This document shows positions 1 through 7,680 of a stretch of DNA of 16,709 bases, piece by piece. The notes under the pieces are model-generated. The model had not been told where the DNA came from. It saw only the letters and a list, made by a program, of their open reading frames with translations, and did not search any database. The stretch comes from Devosia sp. (GTDB lineage: Bacteria; Pseudomonadota; Alphaproteobacteria; Rhizobiales; Devosiaceae), in assembly GCA_011322005.1 (NCBI GenBank), contig DROE01000220.1, positions 1-16,709 on the forward strand, given 5' to 3'. How positions within the stretch are numbered: the first letter of the stretch is position 1; each line of letters starts with the position of its first letter. Both the position numbers and the translations under genes were made by a program.

Positions 1-1
1 A

Positions 2-934
2 GAACGTATCTCGGGCCTCCTGCCTCCGCGCAAACAGACCCTGTTTTTTTCCGCAACCATGCCCGAGGAAATCCGCCGTCTCTCGGAGAAGTTTCTGCGC
101 GACCCGGTCCAGGTCAAGGTCGCTCGCCAGGCGACCACGGCGGAAACCATCATGCAGAAACTTGCAAAAACCGGCGGCAAGCCGGCGGAGAAGCGCCAGA
201 CCCTGCGCGCGCAGATTGACGCGCACGAAAACCTGACCAACGCAATTATATTTTGCAATCGCAAGCGCGACATCGCAACTCTTGCCCGTTCCATGAACAA
301 GCATGGCTACGATGCCGGCCCCCTGCACGGGGATATGGACCAACGCTCCCGCATGGCGACTCTTGAGACGTTCAAATCGGGAAAATTGAAGTTTCTCATC
401 GCCAGCGATGTGGCGGCGCGCGGACTGGATATTCCCGACGTCTCCCACGTGTTCAATTTCGATGTCCCCACTCACCCGGAAGACTATGTGCATCGTATCG
501 GGCGCACAGGACGTGCCGGACGCAGCGGTACGGCCGTAACACTTGTGGCCCCGGCGGACAAAAAATACCTCGATGCCATTGAAGCGCTTATACAAAAGAA
601 GATTTCATGGGCTTCCCATGCAGACGCCAGGGCTCACCCCTCCGCTGAATCCGGCACTAAGGGGAAGACCTCGTCAAAAGGGGCACGGAAGCGCCGGAAA
701 CCTGCCGGCGAAGATCCCGCCCTGATGCAAACCGCAGCCGGCCCCGCCAGCAAACCTGCTGCTGACGCGCAACCTTCAATCCCGTCTGCAGCCGAATCCC
801 AATCCCCGCCAAAGGATGCAAAAAAGGGCTCCCGGACCGAGCGTTCCCGTTCTTCAAAGTCCCGCAGCAAAGACCCAGGTCCATTTGGCGCGGATGCCAA
901 CATCCCGGCATTTCTTCTCAAATCAATGACTTAG
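2..934 (+). CDS. rhlE: DEAD-box ATP-dependent RNA helicase, RhlE type (5' end outside window)
   Basis: An open frame enters from the left edge and encodes 310 residues. The visible part begins just before motif III (SAT, residues 17-19) and contains the whole second RecA-like domain: motif IV region IIFCNRK (82-88), LHGDM (108-112), motif V ASDVAARGLDIP (134-145) and motif VI HRIGRTGRAG (164-173). Motifs Q, I and II (DEAD) lie upstream of the window, so the family is inferred from the C-terminal half. RhlE-like helicases unwind short RNA duplexes in the cytoplasm, in ribosome assembly and in RNA decay. After about residue 200 comes a low-complexity tail rich in Lys, Arg, Ser, Ala and Pro, typical of an RNA-binding extension. 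The protein ends in NIPAFLLKSMT. No stem plus T-tract follows the TAG stop. The family is certain; the RhlE subgroup is likely, with other DEAD-box subgroups possible. Confidence 0.9.
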   Translation, partial: ERISGLLPPRKQTLFFSATMPEEIRRLSEKFLRDPVQVKVARQATTAETIMQKLAKTGGKPAEKRQTLRAQIDAHENLTNAIIFCNRKRDIATLARSMNKHGYDAGPLHGDMDQRSRMATLETFKSGKLKFLIASDVAARGLDIPDVSHVFNFDVPTHPEDYVHRIGRTGRAGRSGTAVTLVAPADKKYLDAIEALIQKKISWASHADARAHPSAESGTKGKTSSKGARKRRKPAGEDPALMQTAAGPASKPAADAQPSIPSAAESQSPPKDAKKGSRTERSRSSKSRSKDPGPFGADANIPAFLLKSMT

Positions 935-1043
935 CCTTTCAGTGCTGCCTGTTTTCTCAAAACTTTGCTGAATTTTACGTTCTTTTAACAGAGCGGATTC
1001 AATTATTATGCAGCACTAGGCAGTTAAAATATCTATGAAATTC

Positions 1044-1048
1044 AGGGG
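1044..1048 (+). promoter_or_regulatory. Ribosome binding site deciding the GTG start at 1054
   Basis: AGGGG lies five bases upstream of a GTG codon. No ATG occurs in frame near the beginning of the cyclase frame, so this site is what fixes the start of the diguanylate cyclase at 1054. Confidence 0.5.
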
Positions 1049-1053
1049 CTAAC

Positions 1054-2106
1054 GTGGCACAGGATGAATTCGAACGGGCGCTCAGTTACGCAAATTCCAC
1101 GCTAAGTCTGCTCAAGCGTGGTGAGATCCCCCCATATCCGCAGTTCTATGAGCTGTTTTATATTTATTCGACCGGCGTCAACAAGGCTTTGAACGAACGG
1201 ATAAATGCGGTTTTTTCCGATGCGCGCCTTCCCTCCCTGGAAGTCGTGGAAAGCCTTTACAACGAGTTTCTGAAAACCCATCAGATTGACGAGCGGGTCA
1301 ACAATGTTTCGGGCCGGATGTGCGAGAACATCGATTCCGTTCAGGAAATAATCCGTTCCGCCAGCAAAACGGCGCGCTCTTACTCCGGTTCCCTTGAGGA
1401 GGCCAACAGCACGCTTGACGCCGACATAGATCCCGCCGCCCTGAAACTGCTCACCAAAAGCCTGCTGGCCAAAACGCGGCAGATGCAGACAAACAACAAA
1501 CAGCTTGAAGACCGTCTGGAGGCAACACGCGCCGAGATGGCCTCGCTTCAGGGCGATCTGGACGAGGTACGCCGCGACGCAATGACCGACTCCCTCACCA
1601 ATCTGAGCAACCGCAAACATTTTGACCGGGAACTGGAACGCCTGATCCAAAGAGCCAATGAAACAAATCGCCCCCTGTGTCTGGTCATGATCGACATCGA
1701 CCATTTCAAGACATTTAACGACACCTATGGGCACCAGACCGGTGACCAGGTATTGCGTCTGGTCGCCGCGACATTGCGCAAAAATGTTAGGGTGAGTGAT
1801 GTGGCGGCCCGTTATGGAGGTGAAGAGTTCTCGCTGATTCTTCCCAACACAGAACTCAAGGACGCAACGATCATTTCCAACAAGATCAGGAAAACAATCC
1901 AGGCAAAAGAACTGCTCAAACGATCAACCAACGAAAAACTCGGGCGCATTACCGCCTCGTTTGGCATTTCCCGGCTCGTATCCAAAGATTCCCCCGCCAC
2001 CCTCATTGAGCGCGCCGACCTGGCGCTCTATGCCGCAAAACATGCCGGCAGAAACAAGGTGGTCGCCGAAAACGACAAACTGATGCAGACCAAAACCGCG
2101 GCCTGA
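1054..2106 (+). CDS. Diguanylate cyclase (GGDEF), soluble, with N-terminal helical domain
   Basis: A 350-residue protein that should condense two GTP into the second messenger c-di-GMP. The C-terminal half is a GGDEF domain: the entry motif TDSLTNLSNR (178-187), metal-binding MIDIDHFK (212-219) and the signature GGEEF (255-259) are all intact, so it is predicted active. An RxxD inhibitory site (RVSD, 246-249) sits exactly five residues before the signature, which predicts feedback inhibition by c-di-GMP. Residues 1-130 form a predicted helical domain with no recognised sensor fold. A coiled-coil-like stretch at about 140-178 (LEDRLEATRAEMASLQ) probably mediates dimerisation. There is no signal peptide or membrane segment, so it is cytoplasmic. 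Translation starts at GTG. The gene stands alone, 119 bases after the helicase and convergent with the SUF operon, 18 bases away. I could not find a convincing promoter in the upstream gap. Confidence 0.93.
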   Translation: MAQDEFERALSYANSTLSLLKRGEIPPYPQFYELFYIYSTGVNKALNERINAVFSDARLPSLEVVESLYNEFLKTHQIDERVNNVSGRMCENIDSVQEIIRSASKTARSYSGSLEEANSTLDADIDPAALKLLTKSLLAKTRQMQTNNKQLEDRLEATRAEMASLQGDLDEVRRDAMTDSLTNLSNRKHFDRELERLIQRANETNRPLCLVMIDIDHFKTFNDTYGHQTGDQVLRLVAATLRKNVRVSDVAARYGGEEFSLILPNTELKDATIISNKIRKTIQAKELLKRSTNEKLGRITASFGISRLVSKDSPATLIERADLALYAAKHAGRNKVVAENDKLMQTKTAA

Positions 2107-2117
2107 GTTCCGCCGCG
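2091..2117 (-). terminator. Possible SUF operon terminator (weak)
   Basis: Read on the minus strand, GCGGC-type arms at 2117-2112 and 2102-2097 (CGCGGC and its complement GCCGCG on the plus strand) form a 6-base GC stem with a 9-base loop. TTTT follows shortly after (2095-2092). It lies just past the sufA stop and overlaps the last codons of the convergent cyclase gene. The stem is short and the T-run is brief, so this is only a candidate. Confidence 0.25.
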
Positions 2118-2124
2118 AACACCC

Positions 2125-2505
2125 TCAAGCTGAACTGTTGGCCCGGGCCCGCGCCAATTCCTCCAGGTCCGCAGCTTCCAGTTGCACGCTTTCCCCGCAA
2201 CCGCAAGCCCCGGTCTGATTGGGGTTGGTAAAGGTGAAGCCCGACGAAAGCTTGGTGGTTTCAAAGTCCATCTCGGTTCCAAGAAGAAACAACGTTGCCT
2301 TGGGGTCGATATAGATGTCCACATCCCGGTCGCGCACATGGTCGTCCCCGGCAATGGGGTTTTCCACATAATCCAGCGTGTAGGAAACACCGGCGCAACC
2401 GGCGTTTTTCACCCCGACCCGAACCCCGCACACGGGTTTGTCGGCTCCGGCGATGATTTCGCGGATGCGGGATGCGGCAGCTTCGGTAACGCTCATGATC
2501 TTCAT
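2125..2505 (-). CDS. sufA: A-type Fe-S cluster carrier protein SufA/IscA (HesB family)
   Basis: Last gene of the SUF operon. The 126-residue protein belongs to the A-type carriers, which accept an Fe-S cluster from the SufBCD scaffold and pass it to apo-proteins. The three conserved ligand cysteines are present: the one in NAGCAG (residue 37) and the pair in the C-terminal GACGCGES motif (residues 101 and 103). I place the start at ATG 2505, five bases after the stop of the preceding DUF59 gene. The same frame can also be opened by a GTG at 2517, which would overlap that gene and add four residues. A third in-frame ATG lies three codons further in. The length is normal to slightly long for the family (about 107-125), with an acidic C-terminal tail rich in Glu and Ala. 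Whether it is functionally SufA, IscA or ErpA cannot be told from sequence; the operon position argues for SufA. Confidence 0.93.
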   Translation of the reverse strand: MKIMSVTEAAASRIREIIAGADKPVCGVRVGVKNAGCAGVSYTLDYVENPIAGDDHVRDRDVDIYIDPKATLFLLGTEMDFETTKLSSGFTFTNPNQTGACGCGESVQLEAADLEELARARANSSA

Positions 2506-2510
2506 GTTGC

Positions 2511-2921
2511 TTACCACCAGTTCAGGGCGACCTGAGCCTCCTCTGACATGCGATCAGCGCTCCAGGGCGGATCGAACACCATATTCACGCTCACATCCTG
2601 CACACCCTGAACGCTGCGCGCCGCATTTTCAACCCAGATGGGCATTTCACCCGCCACCGGGCACCCCGGTGCGGTGAGCGTCATGTCGATGGTAAGGTTG
2701 CGGTCCTCGTCAAGATCAACCTTGTAGATGAGGCCAAGCTCATAAATGTCGACGGGGATTTCGGGGTCATAGACGGTCTTGATCGCAGCAATCAGGTCCG
2801 CGGTAATGCGCTCTATTTCCTCGGGTGGCAGGGTTCCCTTGTCAGAGACATTGACCACAGCCTGTTCGGCGGCGGTTTTCTCAGGAGCAGATTGCTCACC
2901 CTGGTTTTCCTGTTCGCTCAC
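2511..2921 (-). CDS. sufT: SUF-system DUF59/MIP18-family Fe-S maturation protein (SufT-like)
   Basis: A 136-residue protein of the DUF59 (MIP18/PaaD-like) family. Hallmarks are DPEIPVDIYELGLIY (residues 52-66) and the conserved cysteine in TAPGCPVAG (Cys87). SufT-type proteins assist late maturation of Fe-S proteins; in rhizobial suf operons this position is occupied by the gene often called sufX. The first 40 residues are a low-complexity extension rich in Gln, Glu and Ala, not part of the conserved core. Translation begins at GTG 2921, close behind an AGAAGG purine stretch, 17 bases after the sufS stop. Its own stop lies just ahead of the sufA start, so the two are probably translationally coupled. 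The family assignment is firm; the precise biochemical step in this organism is inferred. Confidence 0.9.
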   Translation of the reverse strand: MSEQENQGEQSAPEKTAAEQAVVNVSDKGTLPPEEIERITADLIAAIKTVYDPEIPVDIYELGLIYKVDLDEDRNLTIDMTLTAPGCPVAGEMPIWVENAARSVQGVQDVSVNMVFDPPWSADRMSEEAQVALNWW

Positions 2922-2938
2922 TGGCCTTCTCTTTCCTG

Positions 2939-4159
2939 TCAGGCGAAAAACGCGCTGGCACGCTTTATGGCATCAACAAGGGCCTCCACATCGTCCCTGC
3001 CATTATATAGGGCAAAGGAAGCCCGGCAGGTAGAGGTGGCGCCAAATCGTTTCAACAACGGCTGGGCACAATGGGTGCCGGCACGAATGGCAACACCGTA
3101 ACGGTCCATGATTGCCGAAAGGTCATGGGCATGGACACCCTCGATTTCAAACGAAAAAATCGCGCCCTTGCCCTTAGCCGAGCCAATCATGCGCAGCCCG
3201 TTGATTTTTTGCAGTTCGGCGGCGGCATAAGCACCCACGTCTTTTTCGTGGGCTTCAATCTCGTCGCGGCCGACAGCGTTGATGTAATCAAGGGCCGCGC
3301 CAAGCCCGATGGCCTGCACAATCGGGGGGGTGCCCGCTTCGAAACGGTGAGGCGGATCGCTGTAAGTCACATCCTCAAGAGTGACATCCTCAATCATTTC
3401 GCCACCACCCTGATAGGGACGCATCTCAGCCAAAAGATCCAAGCGCCCATACAACACCCCGACGCCGGTTGGCCCATAGAGCTTGTGCCCGGTCATGATG
3501 TAGAAGTCCGCGCCCAGCTCCTGCACATCAACCTTGGTGTGCACGGCCCCCTGAGAGCCATCCACGAGAACTGGAACGCCCCTGGCGTGCGCTATCCCGA
3601 TAATCTGCTCGAGCGGTGTAATTGTGCCCAGAACATTGGACATGTGGGTGATGGCCACGATTTTTGTGCGCGCGCTCAGGGCCTGCTCAAAAGCATCAAG
3701 GTCAAAACTTCCATCATCGTTGACATCAACCCATCTAAGCACAGCCCCCTTGCGCTCGCGATGAAAGTGCCAGGGCACGATATTGGAGTGATGTTCCATG
3801 ATGGAAAGCACAATCTCATCGCCCTCCCCGATGCGCGGACCGGCAAATGCCTCCGCCACCAGATTGATGGCCTCCGTTGCCGAGCGGGTGAAGACTATCT
3901 CGTCCCCACTGTTGGCATTGAGGAAGGTGCGCACGGTTTCTCGGGCTTTCTCAAAGGCATCGGTTGCGCGGTTGGAGAGCGTGTGCAGACCCCGGTGCAC
4001 ATTGGCATATTCGTGAGTATAGGCGCGGGTAATCCGGTCCAGCACCGCCTGAGGTTTTTGTGCCGAGGCGCCACTGTCCAGATAAACCAGCCGCTGCCCG
4101 TGAATTTTTTCCTCAAGAATGGGAAAATCGGCCCGGATCTTTGTTAAGTCAAAACTCAT
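2939..4159 (-). CDS. sufS: Cysteine desulfurase, group II (SufS)
   Basis: PLP-dependent enzyme that converts L-cysteine to alanine and leaves persulfide sulfur for cluster assembly. I place the start at ATG 4159, which overlaps the sufD stop as ATGA. The frame stays open 11 codons further up (4192), but that adds only non-conserved residues inside sufD. With this start the protein has 406 residues, and the key residues fall at the same numbers as in E. coli SufS: the PLP lysine Lys226 in TGHKLYGPTG, His123 in MEHHSN, and the persulfide cysteine Cys364 in AGTHCAQP. The short RAGTHCAQP loop marks group II (SufS) rather than group I (IscS). Group II enzymes normally need SufE or SufU to drain the persulfide, and neither is encoded in this window. 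Confidence 0.95.
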   Translation of the reverse strand: MSFDLTKIRADFPILEEKIHGQRLVYLDSGASAQKPQAVLDRITRAYTHEYANVHRGLHTLSNRATDAFEKARETVRTFLNANSGDEIVFTRSATEAINLVAEAFAGPRIGEGDEIVLSIMEHHSNIVPWHFHRERKGAVLRWVDVNDDGSFDLDAFEQALSARTKIVAITHMSNVLGTITPLEQIIGIAHARGVPVLVDGSQGAVHTKVDVQELGADFYIMTGHKLYGPTGVGVLYGRLDLLAEMRPYQGGGEMIEDVTLEDVTYSDPPHRFEAGTPPIVQAIGLGAALDYINAVGRDEIEAHEKDVGAYAAAELQKINGLRMIGSAKGKGAIFSFEIEGVHAHDLSAIMDRYGVAIRAGTHCAQPLLKRFGATSTCRASFALYNGRDDVEALVDAIKRASAFFA

Positions 4160-5394
4160 ATTGCCGGACTTTTCGCAGGCCGGCTCAGCCATTCTTCAAC
4201 AACGCCGCTCAGCGCTTCACTGAGTTCTTCATCTTCAATCGGGTCGAGCAGTTCCTGAACGAAGGCGCGGATCAGCATGGCTTTGGCGTCTTCTCGGGCA
4301 ATGCCCCGGCTCATCATGTAAAACATGGATTGCGCGTCCAGTTCACCACAGGTGGACCCGTGCCCGCACTGCACGTCGTCGGCAAAAATCTCCAGTTCGG
4401 GTTTGGAGAGAATTTGCGCCCCCTCGGAAAGCATCAGCCCCTGCATCATCATCTTGGCGTCGGTTTTCTGCGCTTTCGGGGAAACGACAATACGCCCCTG
4501 AAAGATTGCCTTTGCACGGTTGCGCACCACGGATTTGAACAGTTCCTGAGATGTCGTGTTGGGCACCGCATGGTTGACGTCCAGCGTGATGTCGTTGTGC
4601 TGGCCGTCATCTACCAGATTAAGGCCGGAAAAATCGCCATGAGCCCCCTCCCCGGCAAAAACACCAAACATCTGCGTGCGCGACAGGGCCGATCCGGAAT
4701 TGACCAGCAGGTTGCGCAACTGGACATTGGCGCCGACGGCGTACTCGATGGTGTGAAAATGTCGTGAGTTGAGCGCGGACAGGTCAACAACAATATGCGT
4801 GAAGCGGGCGCCATCCCCCAGTTCCACCCGTGTACCTTGATTGCCCATATGAGCCGCATCGGAGCCCGAAAATGTCTCAAGCACCGTTGCGGTTGCCCCG
4901 GGCGCAACCTCAATCCTCAGGGCTCCGGCTGTATGAGCCGGCGCGCCGGCAATACGGTGGTCGATATGCACGATCGGATCGACCGAGTTTTCAAGACCAA
5001 TAGCCAGGGATTTCTCCACCAGCCCATGGTTGAGCATCACCAATACATCATCACGTTCGGTTAACGAAGATCCGCCGGCCTCGGAAACCACAACACCGTT
5101 CGGCGGAGTTGTGGATTGCTGAATGCGTCCGTTGGCCACAAGTATGCGATAGGCTCCAGGCACTCTGAATTTGGGTGGCCCCACCTGCCCGGCTTCCTCT
5201 GCAATGGCAGGAACCTCGCCCAACAGGGCTTTGAGGTCGGTATAATGATAGGCCTCGATGCGCCGGGTAGGCAGGCCGCTTGCCGCCAACTCATCAGCAG
5301 CGCCTCGGGCACCGGCGCTCAGCAGTTGCGAAATCAAGGTGTTTTCGGCTTCACCCAGATGGACAGTGCGCTTGGCTGTGTTTGGTGCTGTCAC
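4156..5394 (-). CDS. sufD: Fe-S cluster scaffold subunit SufD
   Basis: Scaffold subunit that pairs with SufB in the SufBC2D complex, in which clusters are built. The C-terminal core has the right-handed beta-helix repeats of the SufBD family, the run FQGRIVVSPKAQKTDAKM, and the motif VQCGHGST, whose histidine (about residue 345) matches the SufD His implicated in iron entry in E. coli. The frame is open back to 5508, deep inside sufC, but those residues are not SufD-like. I chose GTG 5394, 13 bases after the sufC stop, preceded by GAGGGAAGCGGG, giving a normal 412 residues. No ATG is available near this point. Its stop overlaps the sufS start (ATGA), so translational coupling is likely. SufD is always less conserved than SufB, as here. 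Confidence 0.93.
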   Translation of the reverse strand: MTAPNTAKRTVHLGEAENTLISQLLSAGARGAADELAASGLPTRRIEAYHYTDLKALLGEVPAIAEEAGQVGPPKFRVPGAYRILVANGRIQQSTTPPNGVVVSEAGGSSLTERDDVLVMLNHGLVEKSLAIGLENSVDPIVHIDHRIAGAPAHTAGALRIEVAPGATATVLETFSGSDAAHMGNQGTRVELGDGARFTHIVVDLSALNSRHFHTIEYAVGANVQLRNLLVNSGSALSRTQMFGVFAGEGAHGDFSGLNLVDDGQHNDITLDVNHAVPNTTSQELFKSVVRNRAKAIFQGRIVVSPKAQKTDAKMMMQGLMLSEGAQILSKPELEIFADDVQCGHGSTCGELDAQSMFYMMSRGIAREDAKAMLIRAFVQELLDPIEDEELSEALSGVVEEWLSRPAKSPAI

Positions 5395-5407
5395 TTTCCC
5401 GCTTCCC

Positions 5408-6211
5408 TCATGCCGCCGCTTCGTCAAAGGCGGAATAACCTTCTGCTTCAAGCTCCAGCGCCAGTTCCTTGCCACCGCTCTTGACAATGCGGCCGTCGGA
5501 AAACACATGCACCCGGTCGGGCACGATATGATTGAGCAGGCGCTGATAATGGGTAATCACCAGCATCGAGCGTTTCGGTGCACGCAGATGGTTGACCCCT
5601 TGGGAAACCACCTTGAGCGCATCAATATCAAGCCCGGAATCGGTTTCGTCCAGAATGCACATCTTTGGTGCCAACAGCGCCATTTGCAGAACTTCGGCGC
5701 GTTTTTTCTCGCCCCCGGAAAATCCGACATTGAGCGCCCGCTTCAGCATGTCGGTTTCAATGGAAAGGTCGCCTGCAGCGGCCCTTACCGCCTTCATGAA
5801 TTCAGGGGTTTTCATCTCTTCCTCACCCCGGCTTTTGCGCTGGGCGTTCATGGCGGCCTTGAGAAAGGTCATGGTCGCCACACCGGGAATTTCAATGGGG
5901 TACTGAAAGGCAAGAAACAGTCCGGCACTGGCCCGCTCATCGGCTTCCATTTCAACAATGGACTGCCCGTCAAGAAGAATGTCGCCATCGGTAATCTCAT
6001 ATCCGTCGCGCCCGGCAATGGCATAGGAGAGCGTCGACTTGCCGCTTCCGTTACGGCCCATGATGGCATGGACCTCGCCTTTGGGCACAACAAGATCGAC
6101 GCCTTTGAGGATGGTCTTGTCCTCAACCCGCACATGCAGGTTGCGTATTTCAAGCATTGGCGTGCTCATTTGTTCAACTCCGTTAGTCGCATCTGTTGTT
6201 GGTGAAGCCAT
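5408..6211 (-). CDS. sufC: Fe-S assembly ATPase SufC (ABC type)
   Basis: Cytoplasmic ABC-type ATPase that powers the SufBC2D scaffold. All nucleotide-binding motifs are present: Walker A GRNGSGKST (52-60), the Q-loop in AFQYP (Gln103), signature FSGGEKKR (164-171), Walker B CILDET followed by DSGLD (185-195), and the switch His in ITHYQ (221). Two starts are credible. ATG 6211 shares a base with the sufB stop (TGATG) and has AGGGGAG upstream, giving 267 residues. ATG 6169 has GGAG nine bases upstream and gives 253 residues, closer to the family norm of about 250. The 14 extra residues are not conserved, so the shorter form may be the real one. The position between sufB and sufD is standard. 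Confidence 0.96.
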   Translation of the reverse strand: MASPTTDATNGVEQMSTPMLEIRNLHVRVEDKTILKGVDLVVPKGEVHAIMGRNGSGKSTLSYAIAGRDGYEITDGDILLDGQSIVEMEADERASAGLFLAFQYPIEIPGVATMTFLKAAMNAQRKSRGEEEMKTPEFMKAVRAAAGDLSIETDMLKRALNVGFSGGEKKRAEVLQMALLAPKMCILDETDSGLDIDALKVVSQGVNHLRAPKRSMLVITHYQRLLNHIVPDRVHVFSDGRIVKSGGKELALELEAEGYSAFDEAAA

Positions 6212-7680
6212 CAGCCCACACTCCCCTCAAGGGAAATTGCGATCAGCTTCTGGCTTTCCACCATGAACTCCATGGGCAGGTTTTGTAAGACTTCGCGCAC
6301 AAAGCCGTTGACAATCAGCGCCACTGCTTCCTCGTCGCTCAAACCGCGCTGCTGGCAATAGAACAACTGGTCGTCGGAAATCTTGGAGGTGGTGGCTTCG
6401 TGCTCAAACACCGCCGTGGCGTTGCGGCTTTCGATGTAGGGCACCGTGTGCGCGCCGCAGGCGTCGCCTATGAGCAACGAATCGCACTGGGTGAAATTGC
6501 GCGCGCCGGAGGCTTTGGCATGGGCCGAGACCAGCCCGCGATAGGTATTGTCGGATTTTCCCGCCGCAATGCCCTTGGCGATGATGAGGGAAGAGGTATC
6601 TTTGCCCAGATGTATCATCTTGGTGCCGCTGTCGACCTGCTGATAGCCGTTGGAAACCGCAATCGAATAGAACTCGCCGCGCGAGCCGTCACCGCGCAGA
6701 ATGCAGGAGGGATATTTCCAGGTGATGGCCGAGCCGGTTTCCACCTGGGTCCAGGAAATCTTTGAGTTTTTGCCCCGGCAGTCGCCGCGCTTGGTGACAA
6801 AATTATAGATGCCGCCCTTGCCGTTTTTGTCGCCGGGATACCAGTTCTGCACGGTGGAATATTTGATTTCCGCATCGTCATGGGCAATCAGTTCGACCAC
6901 GGCGGCGTGAAGCTGGTTTTCGTCACGCATGGGGGCCGTACAGCCCTCAAGATAGCTTACATAGGAGCCTTTTTCGGCGATTATCAGCGTGCGCTCGAAC
7001 TGGCCGGTATTGGGCTCGTTGATGCGGAAATAGGTTGAGAGTTCCATCGGGCAGCGCACGCCCTCGGGCACGTAGACAAACGAGCCGTCGGTAAACACCG
7101 CCGAATTCATGGTGGCGTAAAAATTGTCGCTCACCGGCACCACCGAGGCCAGATATTTCTTGACCAGTTCGGGGTGGTCGCGGATGGCCTCGGATATGGG
7201 GCAGAAAATCACCCCGGCCTTGGCCAGTTCCTCCTTGAAGGTGGTGACCACGGACACACTGTCAAACACCGCATCCACCGCAACCCGTGCGCCCTCAACG
7301 CCAGCAAGAATTTCCTGCTCCTTGAGGGGAATGCCCAGCTTCTTGTAGGTTTCGAGCAGCTCGGGGTCAACCTCATCTAGGCTCTTGGGGGCCGACATGC
7401 TCTTGGGAGCCGCGTAATAATGCAGGTCCTGAAAGTCGATTTTTGGATAGTGCACCCGGGCCCAGGTCGGCTCGGTCATGGTCTGCCAGCGCCTGAACGC
7501 TTCCAGACGCCAGTCGAGCATCCATTTGGGCTCGTCCTTTTTGGCCGAGATATAGCGCACAATATCTTCGTTCAGACCCTTGGGTGCCACCTCGCTTTCG
7601 ATATCGGACTTGAAGCCATACTTGTATTTCTCGACTTCGAGTTCTTCGACGTGTTCAACGGTCTCTTTGATTGCTGGCAT
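6211..7680 (-). CDS. sufB: Fe-S cluster scaffold subunit SufB
   Basis: Main scaffold subunit of SufBC2D, on which nascent clusters are assembled from persulfide sulfur and iron. The 489-residue protein is full length and highly conserved. It carries GVRCPMELSTYFRIN (207-221), the LEGCTAPMRDENQLHAAVVELIA block (244-266), the QNWYPGD motif and, near the C-terminus, IGDACGAHTVPYIESRN. Cys408 in that last motif lines up with the catalytic Cys405 of E. coli SufB. The ATG follows directly on the TAG stop of the upstream desulfurase with no intervening base (TAGATG), and the stop shares a base with a possible sufC start. No frameshift or missing motif is seen. Confidence 0.97.
   Translation of the reverse strand: MPAIKETVEHVEELEVEKYKYGFKSDIESEVAPKGLNEDIVRYISAKKDEPKWMLDWRLEAFRRWQTMTEPTWARVHYPKIDFQDLHYYAAPKSMSAPKSLDEVDPELLETYKKLGIPLKEQEILAGVEGARVAVDAVFDSVSVVTTFKEELAKAGVIFCPISEAIRDHPELVKKYLASVVPVSDNFYATMNSAVFTDGSFVYVPEGVRCPMELSTYFRINEPNTGQFERTLIIAEKGSYVSYLEGCTAPMRDENQLHAAVVELIAHDDAEIKYSTVQNWYPGDKNGKGGIYNFVTKRGDCRGKNSKISWTQVETGSAITWKYPSCILRGDGSRGEFYSIAVSNGYQQVDSGTKMIHLGKDTSSLIIAKGIAAGKSDNTYRGLVSAHAKASGARNFTQCDSLLIGDACGAHTVPYIESRNATAVFEHEATTSKISDDQLFYCQQRGLSDEEAVALIVNGFVREVLQNLPMEFMVESQKLIAISLEGSVG

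Noticed and set aside
1035..1052. Five-codon upstream frame (ATG to TAA) ending just before the cyclase GTG start
   Set aside because: It has no Shine-Dalgarno of its own and is short enough to occur by chance. It would be interesting only if the leader were shown to be regulated.
3071..4147. Long plus-strand open frame (358 codons) opposite sufS
   Set aside because: It lies wholly antisense to a well-conserved gene, and its translation has no recognisable motif. Similar long shadow frames occur opposite sufC/sufD (5258-6205) and the AsmA-like gene (12893-14149), as expected in GC-rich coding DNA.
4160..4192. N-terminal extension of SufS to 4192
   Set aside because: The 11 extra residues are unlike SufS and overlap sufD. 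The ATG at 4159 forms an ATGA junction and gives residue numbering identical to E. coli SufS.
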